Below are positions 1 to 8,671 of a stretch of 64,000 bases of DNA, piece by piece. Each line of letters starts with the position of its first letter. The stretch's first letter is position 1. Source of the DNA: Cyclobacteriaceae bacterium (GTDB lineage: Bacteria > Bacteroidota > Bacteroidia > Cytophagales > Cyclobacteriaceae); the NCBI GenBank assembly GCA_019638395.1, contig JAHBTX010000005.1, forward strand, positions 372,001 to 436,000. The letters run 5' to 3'. Made by a program: the position numbers and the translations under genes. The notes under the pieces were generated by a model. That model did not search any database, had not been told where the DNA came from, and saw nothing but the letters and a program-made list of their open reading frames with translations.

Positions 1-1527
1 TACCCCAGGAATAGGAACGTTATACTTTACACAAAAATTAATCCGATCTTCTTTCTGGCTGGGGTAGGGTGTAAGCAAGGCATAGTTCGAAAACTTATCG
101 CGGCAACGCTGCACCAGAATTTTTAAGTCAGCCTCCGGATAGTTTCTGCGGATTTCTGCATTAGTGGTTTCGTAGTAAGTCATCTTAAAATGCCAGGCAA
201 ACTCATACAGTTGCTCGTGCGCTTTGGCATATTCGTTGGCATTTACAAAAGCAGCTAACCAGCCAATTAATTCTGTTTTACGTTGCGGATTGGGTTCTTC
301 CTTGTACATGGAACTGAGTTCGCTGAACAACGTGGCTTTCAATTTTTCATCAGGCGAAAGCCGGGCCGAGTAGGTTTCATATACAAATTGCCGCAGCGGT
401 TGATTTTTAGAAAGGCCTTCCATCATCTCCACATAGGCTACTTCAAAAGTTAGCGCACGCGGCAACCCCAGTTTATGCTGGGCTGCCAAATCGAAGTATT
501 GTTTAATTCTGTTTTTCTGTTCGGGCTCAGGTGTATCGGCCTTACCAATTAATTGAGTTACATAATTGGAGAGGTAGTAATTACCAACTTTACCCATTGC
601 TGCAAAACCCGATTTCCATTCGCGGCTATCTACCGCATTATCGGTAGCGAGGTAGCGAACAATTTCATAAGCCCGGTCATCACCTGCAGGATAGGCTATG
701 GTATCTAATGTGCCGAGCAGAAAATTTTTGTATGGCTCTGGGTCAAGTTTAAATCGTGTAAACGCATACATCACATCATAATGTAATTTGCCACATGCAT
801 TTTCAAAGGGCGTTTTAATGGCTTCGGCTACTACTGCCGAAATTTTTTCAGGTGTGGATAAATCATTTAAATGTGGCCGAAAGGCGTCTGCTTTTTCCTT
901 ACAGATTTCGGCTTGTGTTTTGGAGGGGGCATTCGTACTTCCATTAAATGTAATCTGCACCGTGTTGTTATTGGTTTTGCTCTTATCAACAGGCTCAGCC
1001 ACAACATTGGTTTGCGTAAATAAGGTGGCCATGTTTTTATTCATTTTTATGCGGCCCACATAACTCATGGTAATCTCACCACTGGTCACATCAATCATAC
1101 GCGCACTCACTTCTATGTACGATTTCAGTTTGGTGTATGTGCCCGAAAGTATTGCATCGATGGGCGCCAGTTGGCCAATTTTTAATGCCGCAGCCGGTTT
1201 CATTAAGTCGGTAAGAATAAATTCATGCTCTTTCAGAATTGCATCCATGCGCGTGCGTTCAAACAACTTCAGTTTATCGGGTTGGCCGGATATCGAACCA
1301 ATAATGGTTTCGGTTAAGTATTCGCCAAAGGCTTTGCTTTGTTGCGAAGAAGGTGTGGCCGTAAACGGAACCACCGCCAGGCTATGGGGAGTTTTGGAAG
1401 CTGGGGCAGCCATAATTTTTGCAGCCAGCTCTTGCGTTACCGCGGGGTAGCTTTTTGGTTTTTGGGCTTGCGCCTGAAATATGAGCAACGCTATTCCTGC
1501 AATCAGTATGGGTTTTATCCAATTCAT
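1..1527 (-). CDS. FlgO/CsgG-like exported protein, partial (3' end beyond window)
   Basis: The frame opens at an ATG (1525-1527) and stays open for 509 codons to the left edge, so the C-terminus is missing. The first 22 residues form a signal peptide (hydrophobic core followed by QAQAQ). Residues about 48-130 resemble the FlgO/CsgG-type fold of outer-membrane-associated proteins: LAVVPFTATPS, then FGEYLTETIIGSI, FERTRMDAIL and DAILSGTYTK. This pattern, a conserved 'find or build the protein that sets the stress output' domain, occurs in many exported Bacteroidota proteins of unknown role. The rest (about 200-509) is helical and looks TPR-like, without a motif I can name. It is probably periplasmic or outer-membrane associated. 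The specific function is unknown; the FlgO/CsgG likeness is moderate and the exported location is secure. Confidence 0.7.
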   Translation of the reverse strand, partial: MNWIKPILIAGIALLIFQAQAQKPKSYPAVTQELAAKIMAAPASKTPHSLAVVPFTATPSSQQSKAFGEYLTETIIGSISGQPDKLKLFERTRMDAILKEHEFILTDLMKPAAALKIGQLAPIDAILSGTYTKLKSYIEVSARMIDVTSGEITMSYVGRIKMNKNMATLFTQTNVVAEPVDKSKTNNNTVQITFNGSTNAPSKTQAEICKEKADAFRPHLNDLSTPEKISAVVAEAIKTPFENACGKLHYDVMYAFTRFKLDPEPYKNFLLGTLDTIAYPAGDDRAYEIVRYLATDNAVDSREWKSGFAAMGKVGNYYLSNYVTQLIGKADTPEPEQKNRIKQYFDLAAQHKLGLPRALTFEVAYVEMMEGLSKNQPLRQFVYETYSARLSPDEKLKATLFSELSSMYKEEPNPQRKTELIGWLAAFVNANEYAKAHEQLYEFAWHFKMTYYETTNAEIRRNYPEADLKILVQRCRDKFSNYALLTPYPSQKEDRINFCVKYNVPIPGV

Positions 1528-1780
1528 AACTTAAACCGGGATTATGCATTAAAGATATCTTATCAGAACTGTTCAATCTGCGTATATCCTGATTTTTTAA
1601 TGATTTATATGATTCCCCAGATTTATTTACCATTTCTTTTCCAGCATAAACTAAGCGCAACAACACTTCAAATCTTTTTAGTACATAAACAAGGTTAAAG
1701 ATAATCGGAAAACAGAAAGCGTAATGCCTGTAAGTTTAAGTAACCAGCCAGGCTTTAGCGTGGGCAGCTCTAAAACTTAT

Positions 1781-1905
1781 ACGGGCGTGCCCCTGCTTGC
1801 GCACAAACCTGCGCGGGGTCGGGCTATTCGCTGCTACTCCTCGTGCCACCGCATTTCCCTACGCTACTGCGGGGTATCCGCTTCTATCCCTCACGCGGGT
1901 GATGT
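1781..1905. repeat. Bacteroidota-type intergenic structured repeat
   Basis: The stretch is GC-rich within an AT-rich spacer and has a modular layout: a GGCGTGCCCCTGC arm, GCGCGGGGTCGGGCTATTCG, a central CCTCGTGCC...CTACTGCGGGG part, then GGTATCCGCTTCTATCCC and TCACGCGG. From memory, repeats with GGTCGGGCTATCCGCT and CTATCCCTNACGC boxes recur between genes in many Bacteroidota genomes. Short complementary arms (CCCCTGC / GCGCGGGG) suggest that it folds. The function is unknown and the boundaries are approximate. Confidence 0.5.
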
Positions 1906-1918
1906 GACTTAAACGCAA

Positions 1919-2080
1919 ATGCACAGTAATTCAGAATTCTTTGATCCAAGTTATTGGCCAGTAAAACAACTTAAACACGATGACTGGATCCTGAAGTTGA
2001 TCATTCTTGGAACCGATTTGAATCAATCGAATATTCAGCGGAAAATCCTACTAGTACACATTCAACTACCATGTTCATAA
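1919..2080 (+). CDS. doubtful 53-residue hypothetical ORF
   Basis: An ATG directly after the repeat opens a 53-codon frame (starting MHSNSEFFDPSYWPVKQL) that ends with TAA. The composition looks protein-like, with W, Y and hydrophobic residues spread evenly. There is no recognisable domain, promoter or neighbour relation. It could be the remnant of a larger gene cut by the repeat, or chance. Confidence 0.2.
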   Translation: MHSNSEFFDPSYWPVKQLKHDDWILKLIILGTDLNQSNIQRKILLVHIQLPCS

Positions 2081-2168
2081 ATATTATATCAAGAATACCT
2101 CGCTATTGGTAAGATCAAAAAATCACAACTCACCAATCAGTAATCGCAAATCTGAAAACATTAGCTGC

Positions 2169-2176
2169 TATCTTTG
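2169..2176 (+). promoter_or_regulatory. -7 promoter element TATCTTTG of the 92-residue hypothetical gene
   Basis: TATCTTTG fits the Bacteroidota -7 consensus TAnnTTTG exactly. It ends four bases before the ATG at 2181, so the transcript would have almost no leader. A clear -33 TTG at the usual spacing is not seen. Confidence 0.5.
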
Positions 2177-2180
2177 CCCC

Positions 2181-2459
2181 ATGCTCCCCAAATCCTGGTT
2201 TGTAATTAAAGACGAAAATACCCGCACGTTTGAGGTAGTAACGCAACCGCTGAGTGAAAATGCATTTAGCAATAAAGTAGTGGCCATGCAGCGCGAGGGT
2301 TTAAACGTTACTCCGGTGTTGCTGCCCGTAAGCAACCGCCACGCCAGCAAAGACCATATTGCCTTTACCGGTTATACCCCCGAGGAAGGATTATTCAACC
2401 GCCTGCTGCTGCAACATGCCAAGTTAATTCAGCAAAAGTTTGGGGATTGGGAAGAATAA
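2181..2459 (+). CDS. conserved-looking small hypothetical protein (92 aa)
   Basis: A small soluble protein that begins MLPKSWFVIKDENTRTFEV and ends in an acidic tail (FGDWEE). There is no signal peptide and no membrane segment, so it is probably cytoplasmic. I chose the ATG at 2181 over an upstream in-frame start because a TAnnTTTG promoter element lies only four bases before it, and the upstream codons would precede transcription start. I do not recognise the family. The segment GYTPEEGLFNRLLLQHAKL may be a helical C-terminal half. It stands alone between two repeat-rich spacers and gives no functional hint from context. Confidence 0.6.
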   Translation: MLPKSWFVIKDENTRTFEVVTQPLSENAFSNKVVAMQREGLNVTPVLLPVSNRHASKDHIAFTGYTPEEGLFNRLLLQHAKLIQQKFGDWEE

Positions 2460-2865
2460 AATGGTAGTTAGTCTTTAGTTATTAGTAGTTAGTCCTGAGT
2501 ACTTTCACCGCTCTTCCGATAGCTATCGGAATGACATTTCATAGATAGGTTTGCACACCCTCTACTAAGCTGTCATCGCGGTCGGGGTGAAAGAACTTAA
2601 TAGCTAAGCATAAAAACTTAAAAACCCGTACCGCAATCCCGGTTAGAACAGAAGAGTTTACCATGAAATGCTTTTCATACACATCTTGTGCTTAATTTCG
2701 GTATTCAGAATTTACAATTCCGAACCAGATAGTTGGATTTCAAAATCCATTTAATCTATCGTTCGCCATTACAAATGACGAAGAAGTTAGGTTGGTGAGA
2801 TGAATTCTGGAAACGGTGGATCACACCATTTCCAGAATATTCGATCAAGCCGGGGCCGTATCAAA
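2460..2865. other. 406-bp spacer with degenerate repeats and a terminator-like hairpin
   Basis: It contains an 18-bp perfect palindrome (2514-2531) centred on GATAGCTATC and flanked by AATGACA, then GTCATCGCGGTCGGGGTGAA, all reminiscent of REP-type dispersed repeats. A long hairpin (2804-2838) follows near the right end. No open frame here looks like a gene. Confidence 0.5.
2804..2838 (-). terminator. hairpin downstream of the small lipoprotein gene
   Basis: Arms 2804-2818 and 2824-2838 pair at 14 of 15 positions around a 5-base loop. It lies 27 bases after the stop codon of the minus-strand lipoprotein gene. There is no strong T-run after it, so it is either a weak terminator or a 3' stabilising stem. 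Confidence 0.45.
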
Positions 2866-3054
2866 TCAGATAGAGGTCACAGTAGTTGATGTCGCAGTAC
2901 TGGAGGTTCCACTACTAATACTGGTTCGTTTAGCGCCATATGTACTCAATTCTATATCGGCCTTAACTGGTATAGGATCATCTTCTTTATCACCACATGA
3001 GGTGAGCCCGAGTGCAAGTGTTAGGACAAAAAAGCCTAAAGCCATTTTTTTCAT
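2866..3054 (-). CDS. small lipoprotein, function unknown (62 aa)
   Basis: The N-terminus is a clear lipoprotein signal: MKKMALGFFVLTLALGLTSC, with the lipobox LTSC placing the lipidated Cys at residue 20. The following GDKEDD is typical of Bacteroidota surface lipoproteins, where acidic residues after Cys favour export to the cell surface. The mature part is only 42 residues and ends in a Ser/Thr-rich tail (SSGTSSTATSTTV), with no domain. The gene is monocistronic and has a hairpin downstream. Its role is unknown. Confidence 0.65.
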   Translation of the reverse strand: MKKMALGFFVLTLALGLTSCGDKEDDPIPVKADIELSTYGAKRTSISSGTSSTATSTTVTSI

Positions 3055-3311
3055 AGAGTTAGTTTGTTTAATTACCTTAAAAGATGATGTAGTATAGGTT
3101 AAATGATTTTCAGATTATCTGTTCATAATAAGAAATCATGTCATGGATACAGAAAGGTGTTCAAATAGGTTCGTTTCGTACCGCATTGCTAGTATAGGAA
3201 ATTTATATCAAATCAGAAATCGGCCGGTAAGGGTGGTTTATCGCAGCCAACAGTAATCATTTTTTGAAAGTGGGATTAGAGACGTAGTTTAAACTGAAGA
3301 AATAAGTATCG

Positions 3312-3935
3312 CTATTTTAATAATGCAATCTCTTTCTGGGTTAAAATTTTAAGTTCATTAACATCATCTAAAGAACTTTGGTGGTATTTAATCAACTCGC
3401 TGATCAAGTCCCTGTTTTTCTGAAGTAGTCCACGAAAGGCTGCAGTCAATTGAAATTGATTACCATTTTCATAAATTAAATCTTCCAGTAATTGACAATT
3501 TGTATCATATCGCTTTTCATAATATTCATCCACATAGGTTAACCATCTATTATAATTATGAATGGCTTGTCTGTACGAGGCAGATGTAAGTCCTAAGTTT
3601 GGGTCATTCAGCGTTCTTTCAAGTGTATAATTAGAAACCACGTTATAGACATCCAGATTCATTATGTAATCTGATGTTTGGTTGGCATCGTGAGTAAGTT
3701 GTATAACCTCGTTAACGGAGTCAAGGTAAACAAGGCTTTTTATCCGAAGGTTGATTTTGAAAGAGTCTTCTGTAAAAGAGGATTGCAAGTCATTAAGCAA
3801 GGTAGCAAGTGTGTCTTTTCTGTTAGTTACCTGTCTTTTTTCTTCAATCAAAAATGCCATTAGAACACTAATAACAATTAACAAACATTCTGATAACCAT
3901 TTGCCTATTTTGCTATAGTTTAGCTTAACTGCCAT
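3312..3935 (-). CDS. single-pass membrane protein, possibly DUF6090-like (207 aa)
   Basis: One membrane segment near the N-terminus (about residues 13-31, LLIVISVLMAFLIEE) is followed by EEKRQ and a long helical, polar domain of about 170 residues, so it is a type II-like inner-membrane protein. The layout, with a short basic head, one TM and then a helical domain of ~170 residues, resembles the Bacteroidota family DUF6090, whose function is unknown; this match is tentative. The gene is visibly AT-richer than its neighbours. It is separated from prsW by only 34 bases and runs in the same direction, so co-transcription is possible. Confidence 0.6.
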   Translation of the reverse strand: MAVKLNYSKIGKWLSECLLIVISVLMAFLIEEKRQVTNRKDTLATLLNDLQSSFTEDSFKINLRIKSLVYLDSVNEVIQLTHDANQTSDYIMNLDVYNVVSNYTLERTLNDPNLGLTSASYRQAIHNYNRWLTYVDEYYEKRYDTNCQLLEDLIYENGNQFQLTAAFRGLLQKNRDLISELIKYHQSSLDDVNELKILTQKEIALLK

Positions 3936-3969
3936 GTATCAAAAAATTAATTCCTTGCGTTGATCTACA

Positions 3970-4689
3970 TTATTCTATTTTATCTATAGTATCCGTTCTC
4001 AATGAATCAGACGGATTCCTAAAAGGCGAGGCCAACTGATGAATGCGGATTGCTTTTTTGGAAAGCCATATTCCCACTACTAATGAAAGCAGTGCCCCCA
4101 ACACGATACCCGGTACCCACGATACAAACAGGCAATAATCGTATGCTCCATGAAACAAAGTAGCTACCCCTAATGCATGAAATGCATAATACGATTTCTT
4201 GTGTTCGAACTTGGCTTTACCTAAATAAAAACCCATAAGCACGGCAAAGGTGGCATGTGCGGGCACGGCTGTAAACATGCGCATAATAGCAGTACCCATG
4301 CCGCCATTAAAAGCATACAACACATTTTCCAATGTGGCAAAGCCCATGCTTACCATTACGGAATAGACAATACCATCGAAGGGCTCGTTAAAGTGGCTAT
4401 TCTTATACAAAATACCGCGCACAAAAATAAACTTGCTAAATTCTTCCACCAGCGCAACAATTAGAAAGGCATGAACTGCCTGTTCACTTAAACTGCTTTC
4501 ATCAATGGTTACAAACAACCCGATCAATTCACTGATGAACAACGTTACCACCACACTAAGAATACCAAATAGAAACGCGCGCATTAAAAGACCAACAGGC
4601 TCTCGTTCGTGTTGATCTTTCAGATAGATATAAACACCGATGGCTACACCAGGTGCCAAGGCAATAGCAAGCAAAATGAGACCGTACAC
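3970..4689 (-). CDS. prsW: PrsW-family intramembrane metalloprotease (239 aa)
   Basis: A polytopic membrane protein with about seven hydrophobic segments and the PrsW (M82) signature: EEFSK at residues 82-86, a His at 145 (VPAHATF) and a His at 180 (FHGAYDY), the likely metal ligands. Family members cut membrane-bound substrates; in Bacillus PrsW cleaves the anti-sigma factor RsiW, but homologues are widespread with unknown targets. The start is GTG (4687-4689), only four bases after the stop of the upstream membrane protein gene, which fits translational coupling. No anti-sigma factor is encoded nearby, so the substrate cannot be guessed. Confidence 0.85.
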   Translation of the reverse strand: MYGLILLAIALAPGVAIGVYIYLKDQHEREPVGLLMRAFLFGILSVVVTLFISELIGLFVTIDESSLSEQAVHAFLIVALVEEFSKFIFVRGILYKNSHFNEPFDGIVYSVMVSMGFATLENVLYAFNGGMGTAIMRMFTAVPAHATFAVLMGFYLGKAKFEHKKSYYAFHALGVATLFHGAYDYCLFVSWVPGIVLGALLSLVVGIWLSKKAIRIHQLASPFRNPSDSLRTDTIDKIE

Positions 4690-4693
4690 AGTT

Positions 4694-5179
4694 TTAAAGC
4701 ATGGAAAGTTTGTAAAGAAAATACAAGCCTAACAGGAACACCGGCAGGGTTTTAATCAAAGGCTTTTTAAGAATTGACTTGTTATCGGGATTACCGATCA
4801 ACATTGCTGATACGATTATCGCACCACCCAGTGTTACACAACCTACCAGCAACATTTGTTGGTAGCCCTCCAGCTTTAAAATATAAAATAAAGCACCGAT
4901 TAGCACCACCGAGGCCCCCAAGTACATTAGTTTATAAAGCAATAAGGCATTTCCGTTGTGTTTGCTGGTTGATGCCGGGTTTACCACCGCAAAAGCAGAA
5001 AGAAAAAAGGTTGCTGCTAATGTTGACAACCCAATCATTAACATATCAGCACTACCACTGAGGTTTAAAAAATGAAATACCAAACCGATAGCTGTTATTA
5101 GTAAGGAAATGAGTTGAACTTTGGGTAAGATTGTTTTGGCAAGTAGCTCGCCAAAATTGGCTTTTTCGGGGGTGCTCAT
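4694..5179 (-). CDS. hypothetical membrane protein, four to five TM segments (161 aa)
   Basis: The protein is almost entirely hydrophobic, with helices at roughly residues 18-38, 45-65, 82-103, 108-128 and 143-159, and a short soluble N-terminus (MSTPEKANFGELLAK). I recognise no enzyme motif. It directly precedes prsW with a four-base gap, so the two are very likely one operon; it could be a partner or a chaperone-like subunit of the protease, but that is inference from position only. Confidence 0.6.
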   Translation of the reverse strand: MSTPEKANFGELLAKTILPKVQLISLLITAIGLVFHFLNLSGSADMLMIGLSTLAATFFLSAFAVVNPASTSKHNGNALLLYKLMYLGASVVLIGALFYILKLEGYQQMLLVGCVTLGGAIIVSAMLIGNPDNKSILKKPLIKTLPVFLLGLYFLYKLSML

Positions 5180-5231
5180 AGGGGTTTCTTTTTACGGAAA
5201 TTAGTGTTTACCGCAATAGAAACAAAACACA

Positions 5232-5774
5232 CTAATCTTCTATTGATTCTTCTATTTCGTCCAACTTGGCTTGTGTAAACCGGCCCGAAGTGGCATACAC
5301 AATTTTACCTTCGGCATCCAGCACAAAAAAGTACGGAATGTCTTTCTTTTCAAAGTCAAGTGCTTCTTTATAGGTTTTTAATTCGCCTTTATAAAATAAA
5401 ATATTTGGTAGCAGGGCCGGATCAACATTTTTAATTGCTTTCTTCTTAGCCGTACCGGTAGCGGCTGCATTTACGCCTGTAAACATCGGCACGAAATAAA
5501 CATTTACATCGTAGCCCATGCCGGCCATCATGCCCGTAGCTTTCTTTACAAACTTGTTATACACGGGGCTGAACCAGGTGTTCAATTCGTCTTCCGATTT
5601 TTTGGAGTAAGCCAATCCCAACAAGGTGTATTTACCTTTGGTATCGGTTGGCAGATTCACCTTTCTATCTTCTACTGTTTCGACTTCCATATCGGGAAAC
5701 ATTTTGCCAATAACCTGGGCGTTGGCAAAATTAAAAGCAACAACTAAGACAAGTGTAGTAAGCAGATTTTTCAT
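5232..5774 (-). CDS. exported thioredoxin-fold protein without CxxC (180 aa)
   Basis: A signal peptide (residues 1-19, ending FNFANAQ) precedes a TlpA/ATP10-like domain: VIGKMFPDMEVETVE, then YTLLGLAYSKKSEDELNTW, and IPYFFVLDAEGKIVYATSGR near the C-terminus, which matches the cis-Pro region and last strands of the thioredoxin fold. The redox CxxC is absent: where it should stand the sequence reads YSKKSED. It is therefore probably a periplasmic chaperone or assembly factor rather than a disulfide reductase. It lies just upstream of the PrsW gene pair in the same direction with a 52-base gap. Confidence 0.6.
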   Translation of the reverse strand: MKNLLTTLVLVVAFNFANAQVIGKMFPDMEVETVEDRKVNLPTDTKGKYTLLGLAYSKKSEDELNTWFSPVYNKFVKKATGMMAGMGYDVNVYFVPMFTGVNAAATGTAKKKAIKNVDPALLPNILFYKGELKTYKEALDFEKKDIPYFFVLDAEGKIVYATSGRFTQAKLDEIEESIED

Positions 5775-5877
5775 AAGGCTATAACGTTAGGTCAATCCGG
5801 GTAGTACTCGTGTATGTGTGAATTTTAGTAAAGGTAACTTTCTTTGCGAACAAAGTAGTTTAAACAAGTAGGGCAGA

Positions 5878-6561
5878 TTATTCCGAAACAAGAATATGTT
5901 CCTGAAAATAGAGCCAGGTTGCGGTTTCAGCATCAAAGTATTGTGTGGCTTCTTTTCCGATAAAAAGTTTATAGTTCATTTTTGGATTTCTGGCCAACAG
6001 GTAGCCGGGATAATAAAATCTATATCCAGCTGATTGGAGATAATCTACGGTAAGTAACATCAGGTATTTACCAAGACTATAATTTTTATAATGCGGGTTA
6101 AAGAAGTGTAAGATGGAGGTGGCAGAATTTTCACCCAAATCAAAATAGCCGCCTGCAATCAACCTTTCTCCATCAAACACAGAGATGCATTTCGTTTTAA
6201 AAATATTTTGATTGCCTTCTGTTTCACCAAACAGATACTGATGAACACTATCGGCCCCATCAAAGTTGATAGATTGCCGGTAACTCGTATAGAGTGCCTC
6301 GTGTGTATCGGGAATTTTGTTAAAGGTTTCTATTGCATGTCGAAATGGTTTACAACGCTTACGGATGCGTTTGTGAGAAGTATGATTTTTAATTTCTGCA
6401 AGCGGATAGCGTAGCCAGTGAACTACATAGGGAATTTCCTGTAGCAGATGCGAGCAGGTAAAAATATGCTGGTGCATGCGATACCAACCCAGTGCGAGAA
6501 AGAGATCCAACTCTGAATCACTTAATGAGTCGGGGTTTATGCTATGGAAGTAGGGCTTCAA
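5878..6561 (-). CDS. Ate1/Bpt-like aminoacyl-tRNA-protein transferase (GNAT) homologue (227 aa)
   Basis: The C-terminal half fits the Ate1 C-terminal domain: residues about 130-215 contain GGYFDLGENSATSILHFF, NYSLGKYLMLLTVDYLQSAG and FYYPGYLLARNPKMNYK, equivalent to the family's 'YYDP..R.LSLG.Y..L.EI' and 'YY.GYYI..C.KM.YK'. These enzymes transfer an amino acid from tRNA to protein N-termini, feeding the N-degron pathway. The N-terminal Cys-rich domain of classical Ate1 is missing, as in other short Bacteroidota homologues, so substrate choice may differ. The start is TTG (6559-6561), with no in-frame ATG upstream; a TAnnTTTG element lies only two bases before it, so the true start or promoter needs care. 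It follows the LLM gene by 28 bases. Confidence 0.65.
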   Translation of the reverse strand: MKPYFHSINPDSLSDSELDLFLALGWYRMHQHIFTCSHLLQEIPYVVHWLRYPLAEIKNHTSHKRIRKRCKPFRHAIETFNKIPDTHEALYTSYRQSINFDGADSVHQYLFGETEGNQNIFKTKCISVFDGERLIAGGYFDLGENSATSILHFFNPHYKNYSLGKYLMLLTVDYLQSAGYRFYYPGYLLARNPKMNYKLFIGKEATQYFDAETATWLYFQEHILVSE

Positions 6562-6589
6562 AGCAAAAATAATATTGATTATGCCAGAG

Positions 6590-7627
6590 TTAACTAAAAG
6601 CGGTTGAAACTACAGATTTTCTAACCTGTGGTGCCACTTGTGTACCAAATAATTCGATAGAGCGCATAATCTTTTTATGATCCATAGTACCCATACTCAT
6701 TTGTGCCAGAAAGCGGGTATTGCCAAACAACTCATGTTCGTATAAAATTTTATCAACCACTTGCTGCACGCTGCCTACAAGCAACGCACCTTTGGCTGAT
6801 CGCAAAGCGTCAAAGTGTGCACGGGCCATCGGTTGCCAGCCACGCTCGCGACCAATCTTATTCATCATGGCCGAGTATGCCGGATAAAATTCATCGCCTG
6901 CTTGTTGCGAATCATCGGCCACATACACATGGGAGTTAATACCCAGCTGTGGTGTAAATCCATTGTTGCGTGCGGTGTCTTTATACAATTGCGTAAACGG
7001 AACAAACTGTGCCGGCATTCCGCCAATTATTGCTAATGCCATCGGCAAACCTAACGTACCTGCGCGTACTGCCGATTCGGGTGTGCCACCTACTGCTAAC
7101 CAAATGGGTAGGTGCTCCTGATACGGTCTTGGATAAACCCCAAGCGACTCAAACGATGGCCGGTGCTTTCCACGCCAACTCACTATTTCTTGTTTGTTGA
7201 TCTTTAACAACAACTCCAGTTTTTCGGCAAACAGCGCATCGTAATCTTTCAGGTTGTAACCGAATAAAGGATACGATTCAATAAACGAACCACGCCCCAC
7301 CATTATTTCGGCCCTGCCATTTGAGAGTTGATCAACCATAGCAAAACTCTGAAACACGCGCACCGGATCATCGGAACTTAACACCGTTACTGCACTGGAT
7401 AACCTGATGTTTTTAGTAACAACCGCAGCAGCAGCCAAGGCAACCGCTGGTGCCGAAATAGCATACTCTTCGCGGTGATGTTCGCCCAAAGCAAATAAAT
7501 CTAACCCAACCTGATCGGCTAATTGAATTTCTTCCAATAAATTTTTGAAGCGCTGATTTGTATTCAATGCCTTTCCGGAAGTTTTATCCGGAGCAACATC
7601 AGCAAATGTGTAAAGTCCTAGTTCCAT
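6590..7627 (-). CDS. LLM-class flavin-dependent oxidoreductase (345 aa)
   Basis: A luciferase-like monooxygenase of the single-component TIM-barrel family: [14 protein letters not shown] at the start, [35 protein letters not shown] and [13 protein letters not shown] are characteristic flavin-binding and barrel motifs. Members oxidise varied small molecules with FMN and reduced flavin; the substrate is unknown. The open frame extends upstream to 7702, but those codons ([16 protein letters not shown]) are a translated dispersed repeat, so I place the start at ATG 7627. The DOPA-dioxygenase gene lies upstream in the same direction, and both may act on aromatic compounds. Confidence 0.85.
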   Translation of the reverse strand: MELGLYTFADVAPDKTSGKALNTNQRFKNLLEEIQLADQVGLDLFALGEHHREEYAISAPAVALAAAAVVTKNIRLSSAVTVLSSDDPVRVFQSFAMVDQLSNGRAEIMVGRGSFIESYPLFGYNLKDYDALFAEKLELLLKINKQEIVSWRGKHRPSFESLGVYPRPYQEHLPIWLAVGGTPESAVRAGTLGLPMALAIIGGMPAQFVPFTQLYKDTARNNGFTPQLGINSHVYVADDSQQAGDEFYPAYSAMMNKIGRERGWQPMARAHFDALRSAKGALLVGSVQQVVDKILYEHELFGNTRFLAQMSMGTMDHKKIMRSIELFGTQVAPQVRKSVVSTAFS

Positions 7628-7650
7628 AAGTTGAAAGTAAATTTTAAATC

Positions 7651-7694
7651 CCTCACCCTTCCCCTCTCCCCAGGGAGAGGGGACGGGGGTGAGG
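7651..7694. repeat. dispersed inverted repeat of the CCTCACC/CCCCTCTCCC type
   Basis: CCTCACCCTTCCCCTCTCCC is followed closely by its imperfect reverse complement (GGGAGAGGGGACGGGGGTGAGG). It fills the gap between two minus-strand genes and can form a long GC-rich hairpin in the transcript. A second member of the family lies at 41626-41680. Confidence 0.7.
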
Positions 7695-8579
7695 TCAACC
7701 AATTTTAACCGAAGTCATCGTAACCGAACCACCCACGGCTTTATCATTAAACAAACTTACAGTTTCGTTTTCTTCTTTTAACCCCAACGTGTACAACAAC
7801 GGAATGTAATGTTCCGGTGTAGGTATGGCCAATTCAAATGATTTACCCTGAGATGAAAAATTGATAAGTTGTTTGTGATCACCACTTAGAATGGATTGCT
7901 TCATTTTATCACTCGCTTCCGCTGCCCAATCAAATGCATAATTGGGTGTGTTCAGTTTATCCCACGCTACCATGCGCAGGTTATGCACCATGTTACCGCT
8001 ACCAATAATCAGTACGCCTTTTTTGCGGAGCGAAGCCAACTCTGTGGCAAGTTCATAATGATATTGTGGTGTTTGAAAATGATCGATGCTCATTTGAATA
8101 ACAGGTACATCCGCATTCGGATATAAATGCTTTACCACACTCCATGCACCATGATCTAATCCCCATGAATGATCCAATCCTATTTCCGTTTTCTTAATTG
8201 TGCTTTTGGTTTCGGCTGCTAACTCCGGGCTACCTGGTGCAGGATATTGTACATCAAACAACGCTTTTGGAAAGCCACCAAAATCGTGAATGGTGCGTGG
8301 GTTTTGCATGGCGGTAACAAATGTGCCACGCGTTTCCCAATGTGCCGATACTACCAGAATGGCTTTTGGTTTCGGAAGCTCTTGGCTCACTTTGCGAAAG
8401 CCCGCTACAAATTCATTTTCTTCAATGGCATTCATAGGGCTACCATGCCCCAAAAATAATACGGGCATTTTATCGGTCGCATCGAATGATGACGTTATAG
8501 AATTTAATGCATTTAATTTCATAGTTATACCAGTTAAGGGAGCGAAGGCCAGCAGCCTAAGAAAATCTTTTCTGTTCAT
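7695..8579 (-). CDS. ygiD: 4,5-DOPA dioxygenase extradiol family protein, YgiD-like (294 aa)
   Basis: A class III extradiol ring-cleavage dioxygenase of the LigB/YgiD type. Zinc or iron ligands are visible in [12 protein letters not shown] (His about 45), [10 protein letters not shown] (His about 80) and the later [23 protein letters not shown] is also typical. The enzyme opens catechol-type rings such as DOPA. The N-terminus ([19 protein letters not shown]) looks like a twin-arginine-like or membrane-anchor leader, unlike cytosolic YgiD, so it may act outside the cytoplasm; the RK pair is only a partial Tat motif. The LLM oxidoreductase follows after the repeat element. Confidence 0.85.
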   Translation of the reverse strand: MNRKDFLRLLAFAPLTGITMKLNALNSITSSFDATDKMPVLFLGHGSPMNAIEENEFVAGFRKVSQELPKPKAILVVSAHWETRGTFVTAMQNPRTIHDFGGFPKALFDVQYPAPGSPELAAETKSTIKKTEIGLDHSWGLDHGAWSVVKHLYPNADVPVIQMSIDHFQTPQYHYELATELASLRKKGVLIIGSGNMVHNLRMVAWDKLNTPNYAFDWAAEASDKMKQSILSGDHKQLINFSSQGKSFELAIPTPEHYIPLLYTLGLKEENETVSLFNDKAVGGSVTMTSVKIG

Positions 8580-8671
8580 TTATACTGGAAACGCGTTATC
8601 TGAATGAAGCGTTCAACGCATCAAAGGTAAATGCTCGTAGCTACGTATTTCTTAATGTAGGTTAAGATTGA

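Larger units (their letters stand above)
1528..2180. other. 653-bp spacer with a repeat element and one doubtful small ORF
   Basis: No convincing gene lies here. The spacer holds a GC-rich structured repeat (1781-1905), a 53-codon open frame (1919-2080), and the promoter of the next gene at its right end. The left part (1528-1780) is AT-rich and shows nothing I can identify. A 62-codon frame at 1724-1912 is simply the repeat read through and is not taken as a gene. Confidence 0.6.

Noticed and set aside
1724-1912. 62-residue frame in the left spacer
   Set aside because: It is the structured repeat read through; its sequence is arginine/serine-rich and unlike a protein.
7628-7702. N-terminal extension of the LLM oxidoreductase
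   Set aside because: The codons translate the dispersed repeat ([12 protein letters not shown]), so ATG 7627 is taken.
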